This document shows, piece after piece, positions 60,381 through 64,000 of a DNA stretch of 64,000 nt. The first letter of the stretch is position 1; the number at the start of each line of letters is the position of its first letter. Source of the DNA: Climacium dendroides (taxonomy: Eukaryota > Streptophyta > Bryopsida > Hypnales > Climaciaceae); NCBI GenBank assembly GCA_950106755.1, contig OX467091.1, positions 16,199,538 through 16,263,537 of the forward strand, given 5' to 3'. A program made the translations under genes and the position numbers. The notes beneath the pieces are model-generated. The model did not search any database. It saw nothing but the letters and a program-made list of their open reading frames with translations, and had not been told where the DNA came from.

Positions 60381-61609
60381 TTTTGAACAGTTGAGGCATA
60401 ATAGAAAATAATAGATAAAACTACTTACAAGTGTAGAGGCTTATAGCTTTTTAAATATTTATCATGTACGCCCATGTGTACAACACAGCACATTGAGACT
60501 ATTATAAAAATGGTATGTTGTGCAATTTTTCAATTTTGTTTTTTATGACATACATGAAATACATACAACTATTATCAAATATTGTACTGTTGTACTACTT
60601 CCATTTTGTATAAGTTCTACTTGTCAATTTCATATTTGCTTACATATTTCAATATTTGTCACTTCCTCAAAGCACAATTTCCCTTCACCCTAGCATCCCT
60701 AGCTCCATGTTCATTTGAACCCTTAAAGGACTTGATCCATTCTAAAATAGTCAAACTTATAGTCTAAGCTAAATCCATCTTTTTAAATTGAACCGTAGAA
60801 AAAAAATTATATTTCAAATAGTTCAACCTATGAATTCTATATCATTGTAAGAAATTCCAATTTGTTTCATGAAAAATTGAAATTGTTATAATGTTTTATG
60901 TAAAAAATTAACATAAATAAATAAAAATAGAAAAAACAATCTAAATATCTTAAAAAAATTTCAAGAGCTACAAGGAGAAAGAGAGATTAGTATGAAAAAA
61001 TTTCAATTGAATGTCTTGTTTTTTATATCCAAAACAATAACAACAAAGATCTTGAAGTCAAATTCAATTGTTAAAGCAAATCTATCCTTTTATTGAATAA
61101 GTAGAAAGAATTTTGATATTTTTTGCTAGTAGATGAATGCATTTTCTATTTTTCTGTTTTTTTTCAATATTTTTGGTGGAAAAATCAAATTATAGTGAAT
61201 TTTTAAAGCTAAAATTAGTAAAAAGTTTATATCAATTAAAATGTATATTAAAATAACCTATAATTTTTTACCATAAATAAAAACAAGGATGAGAAACACA
61301 AACATGTAAATTATTTATAAATTAAATTAAAATTAAAATCAAATATGAATAGAAAACACTTTACATGGTGTTATTTGGATTTTAACACATGGAGCCTCTA
61401 CTTCAAATAATTCTCTCAATTTCTGACATATTTCAAAATTTCAAATTAGAGTACAAGTAGAACTTATGAAGCTTTATTTCCTTAGTTTAAAATAAATTGG
61501 AAAAATGGATATTCCAGAAGTTGCAATGAAGGTTGCATCCACTTTTTAGATGCGCGGGCATGTAAGGATTAACTTGCACTTAGTTTTTAGTGTCTTCAAC
61601 AAAATACAA
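60381..61609. other. No gene seen; AT-rich 3' flank of the RING-H2 gene
   Basis: Includes the probable 3' UTR of the RING gene near 60381-60500. Beyond that it is AT-rich with no supported feature. Confidence 0.45.
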
Positions 61610-62160
61610 GCAGTGGGCGTTCCGCGCCTGAACCCCAACGTCCGCGCCCTACACTCTCGAAAACAAAATCAATCTTTTCAACTCCACCGTCCGCGCCCAG
61701 TGTCCACGCCCGAGTGTCCCGAAAAGCAAAGCAGTGGCTTCTCACTCCCAACGTCCACGCCCCAACGTGCGCGTCCTACAGTACACGCCTCAACGTCCAC
61801 GCCCTGCACTCTTGAACAACAAAGCAATGGGAGTCCTCCACTCCCCCATAGTACTGTGTTCTGAAGTGTGCTCCGCGTCGTGATTCCCAAAATCCATTTG
61901 ACTTTAGCAATAAATTCTATGTTCGTGCTCCTATTGTTCAATGTCTTGACACCGTAAATGCATGTGATTCTAGAATTAATTTCGTCACAGGTATGCAGGA
62001 TTCAAAGCAATTGCTACTTGCACCACTTTTCTAATTCTGAAGGCTTGGAAGAAGCTACAAACTTCTCCCTTTCCTCCCTTCAGTACTGTCTTTGCCCAGA
62101 CGTCCTTGCCTCGTGAATGATGTTCCCGCCCTTCCCTTAACGTCCCTGCCCCAGCATCAA
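61610..62160. repeat. Cluster of ACGTCCRCGCCC-like repeats
   Basis: At least ten spaced copies of AACGTCCRCGCCC or close variants (GTCCGCGCCC, GTCCACGCCC, GTCCCTGCCCC), separated by unrelated 20-40 base stretches and CACTCTCGAA-like spacers. Similar motifs lie between the divergent promoters at 35663-35850. No gene is seen beside this cluster in the window. Confidence 0.6.
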
Positions 62161-62255
62161 TTTTTGAACATGTGCTCCAAGACTGCATAAGAGAGGGAGG
62201 CAAGTCTTGAACGGCACAACCCATTAAAATAGAAACCTTCATTCTTGAACCGTAA

Positions 62256-62292
62256 AAACCCTAAACCCTATACCCTAAACCCTAAACTCCAA
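62256..62292. repeat. Interstitial telomere-like CCCTAAA tract
   Basis: Four CCCTAAA or CCCTATA units in a row (AAACCCTAAACCCTATACCC and onward). It could be a telo-box cluster of a promoter or a small interstitial telomeric repeat. Confidence 0.7.
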
Positions 62293-64000
62293 ACTTGAAA
62301 TTGTAGAACCTTGTAAAGTAAGAAGTATACTTAGGAACATTGCTTTTTCGGAGGTACTTAAATCAGAAATCAAGTGCCTCACATAGTTATTTTTTTCCTC
62401 ATTCCATTTTCAAAAATGGAAAGTTTTGAAGAGAAATTTTAATTACCTATAACACTTGGAATGAAGGTAGTGTAATGTGTATAATGTAGTTAATATTAGT
62501 TTACATGGTAACTATGTTGTATTTTTTAAAAGAAAATGGACAAAGCATTATGGAGTAACAAATCTTCAACTGAAGGTACTTTCACAAAGAAGGATTTTTC
62601 GAAGTAAGTTGCAAAACATCTCCTCAATAATGCTTTATTTTCCAGTTGAACAATTATGCATATCAATTACTATGAAGAAGTTATCATGTTGTTTGTACCG
62701 ATATTTGTAAATTGTAAGAATCAATTTTCCATACTAGTATACTATAAGCATTGTTTTATTTTTTGATCCTAGAGTGTAAACCATTGCCAATACATACACG
62801 ATCACATATAGATATAATGTATGCTCTCTGTGACTCCATGCTATACTAAAGGTCATATTCTCATGTGGATTTGTAGCGTTTTTTGAATGTCATTTTTTAT
62901 TTTGTTCATTTCATATTACTAGTGTTTTGTTTTGTTTTTTCAAATTTCAACATGATGACCGTGTTTTGTGCTTCTATGGTGTTGTTTTTTCCTTTCTTGG
63001 TTGAGTAGAATACTTGGCTTAGAATTTATAAGATGCCAAGATTGCACATCTTTATTTATTATCAGCTGGAATTGTAACATGGTACTACTAGCATATATAT
63101 CAAAAAAATTAGTTTCCATATAGGCCATTGATTTCATGGTTTAGGATGTATAGGTGCATGGCAAAATCAAAGACATAAGTTTTATATCCAAGATGGCCCA
63201 ACTATGAAGATTGCTTGATCGACTTTATGGAAAATCATAGGGTATGAAAAATATGCCTCCAATACTTTTTCATGTAAAAATACAGGTTCTCCAAAATACA
63301 ATAACGAAAAGAAATAGTCCCACATGAAATGTGGGACTTAACTTAGGTGTATAGTTGTATACCTTAAATTAAAAGGAGTGATCTCTACAAGCACGATTTT
63401 TTGTTGAACCATAGAATGACCTCGAGATTTCTTTAGCTTCAAGAAGTTTACTCTACATTGAATAAAATGCCAACATTTTGATAAGATGTACCGTTCTTAA
63501 TAAAATTATAATTGTACAAATTAAAACTAGACATATTAGGGAGTACATAGGAAAAGAAAATACAAAAATATCAATTGCAGATTGGAAAATCATAATGTTG
63601 GATCATGGGGATGTTAAAACTATACAAATGATTTGGGTAGGTTTTATTTGTCTTCTTAAAATGTTTGAGGACAAATTTTGTCCCCAAGGTCATTTTCAAG
63701 TTAACTCCATGAGTATTGAAGCAAGTGAATGAATTAAAGAATAAATGGTTTCAATTGTGCCTTTAGGCTTCGACATTGTCTATTCATTCAAAACAATTTT
63801 TTCTCCATGTGTTTGAACAACATCGTTGGAAAAAAGGGTGATAGTCATTATTTTCCCTTCTTACCTTTCGGCAAGTAGACGGAAAATGACAATTTCCATG
63901 GAAAATGTGGGAACTTAAATTGCAACTTAGGCTTTGAACGCAGCATAATTTTGAATTTTCCTTACAATGCACCAAAACATCAAAGGAGATGAAGTGCTTT
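62293..64000. other. No gene seen; AT-rich sequence
   Basis: Short frames on both strands without motifs. No repeats or element ends recognised. Confidence 0.4.

Overview
The window looks like nuclear DNA of a land plant. It holds one complete housekeeping gene, 60S ribosomal protein L23 (uL14), with GT-AG introns and a plant-style AACCCTAA telo-box upstream. Almost everything else is AT-rich, repeat-rich and dominated by DNA transposons of the CACTA type and their captured or broken genes. The L23 protein reads most like non-flowering plants (moss, lycophyte or fern), but this rests on recall of the family and the lineage is not settled.

Layout. 1-10 kb: AT-rich sequence with a 21-bp tandem repeat and a decayed hAT transposase. 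10-13 kb: a higher-GC island with RPL23 on the minus strand. 13-18.9 kb: AT-rich sequence and one unrecognised minus-strand ORF. 18.9-31 kb: 'element 1', a decayed CACTA-ended element whose right end I cannot find. It contains two smaller nested CACTA elements with exact 3-bp target duplications (19829-21746 and 22724-24550), a DUF4216-like ORF, a Mutator-type DDE/SWIM transposase pseudogene on the minus strand, and the first exon of a small divergent plus-strand gene. 31-34 kb: palindromes and an inverted repeat. 34.0-35.5 kb: a kinase-like pseudogene on the minus strand, divergent from the next gene.

35.9-60.4 kb: a plus-strand RING-H2 gene split by three CACTA insertions. Element F (35963-37167, target duplication GGC) lies in the 5' leader. 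Element E (37433-38526, target duplication ATA) lies in the coding region. 'Element 2' (39488-59296, 19.8 kb, target duplication ATA) also lies in the coding region. Removing E and element 2 with one copy of each duplication gives one continuous frame of 751 codons with two internal TGA codons.

Element 2 is the most interesting object. It has CACTA ends, a 3-bp target duplication and TGACGTGGCA-type subterminal motifs, as CACTA elements do, yet its transposase is of the Mutator/FAR1 type (D...D...CxxH plus SWIM zinc finger). Divergent from it are a small basic-protein gene and a multi-exon gene encoding a ParB-like domain followed by a beta-class DNA methyltransferase-like domain. It also carries a captured fragment of a PUX11-like UBX gene. 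Element 1 repeats the transposase / divergent small gene arrangement. I infer that a mobile element lineage combines CACTA-type ends, a MULE-type transposase and its own DNA-methyltransferase-like protein. Both copies are damaged by premature stops, several of them C-to-T changes when the two copies are compared.

60.4-64 kb: AT-rich sequence, a cluster of ACGTCCRCGCCC-like repeats and a short interstitial telomere-like tract; no gene seen.
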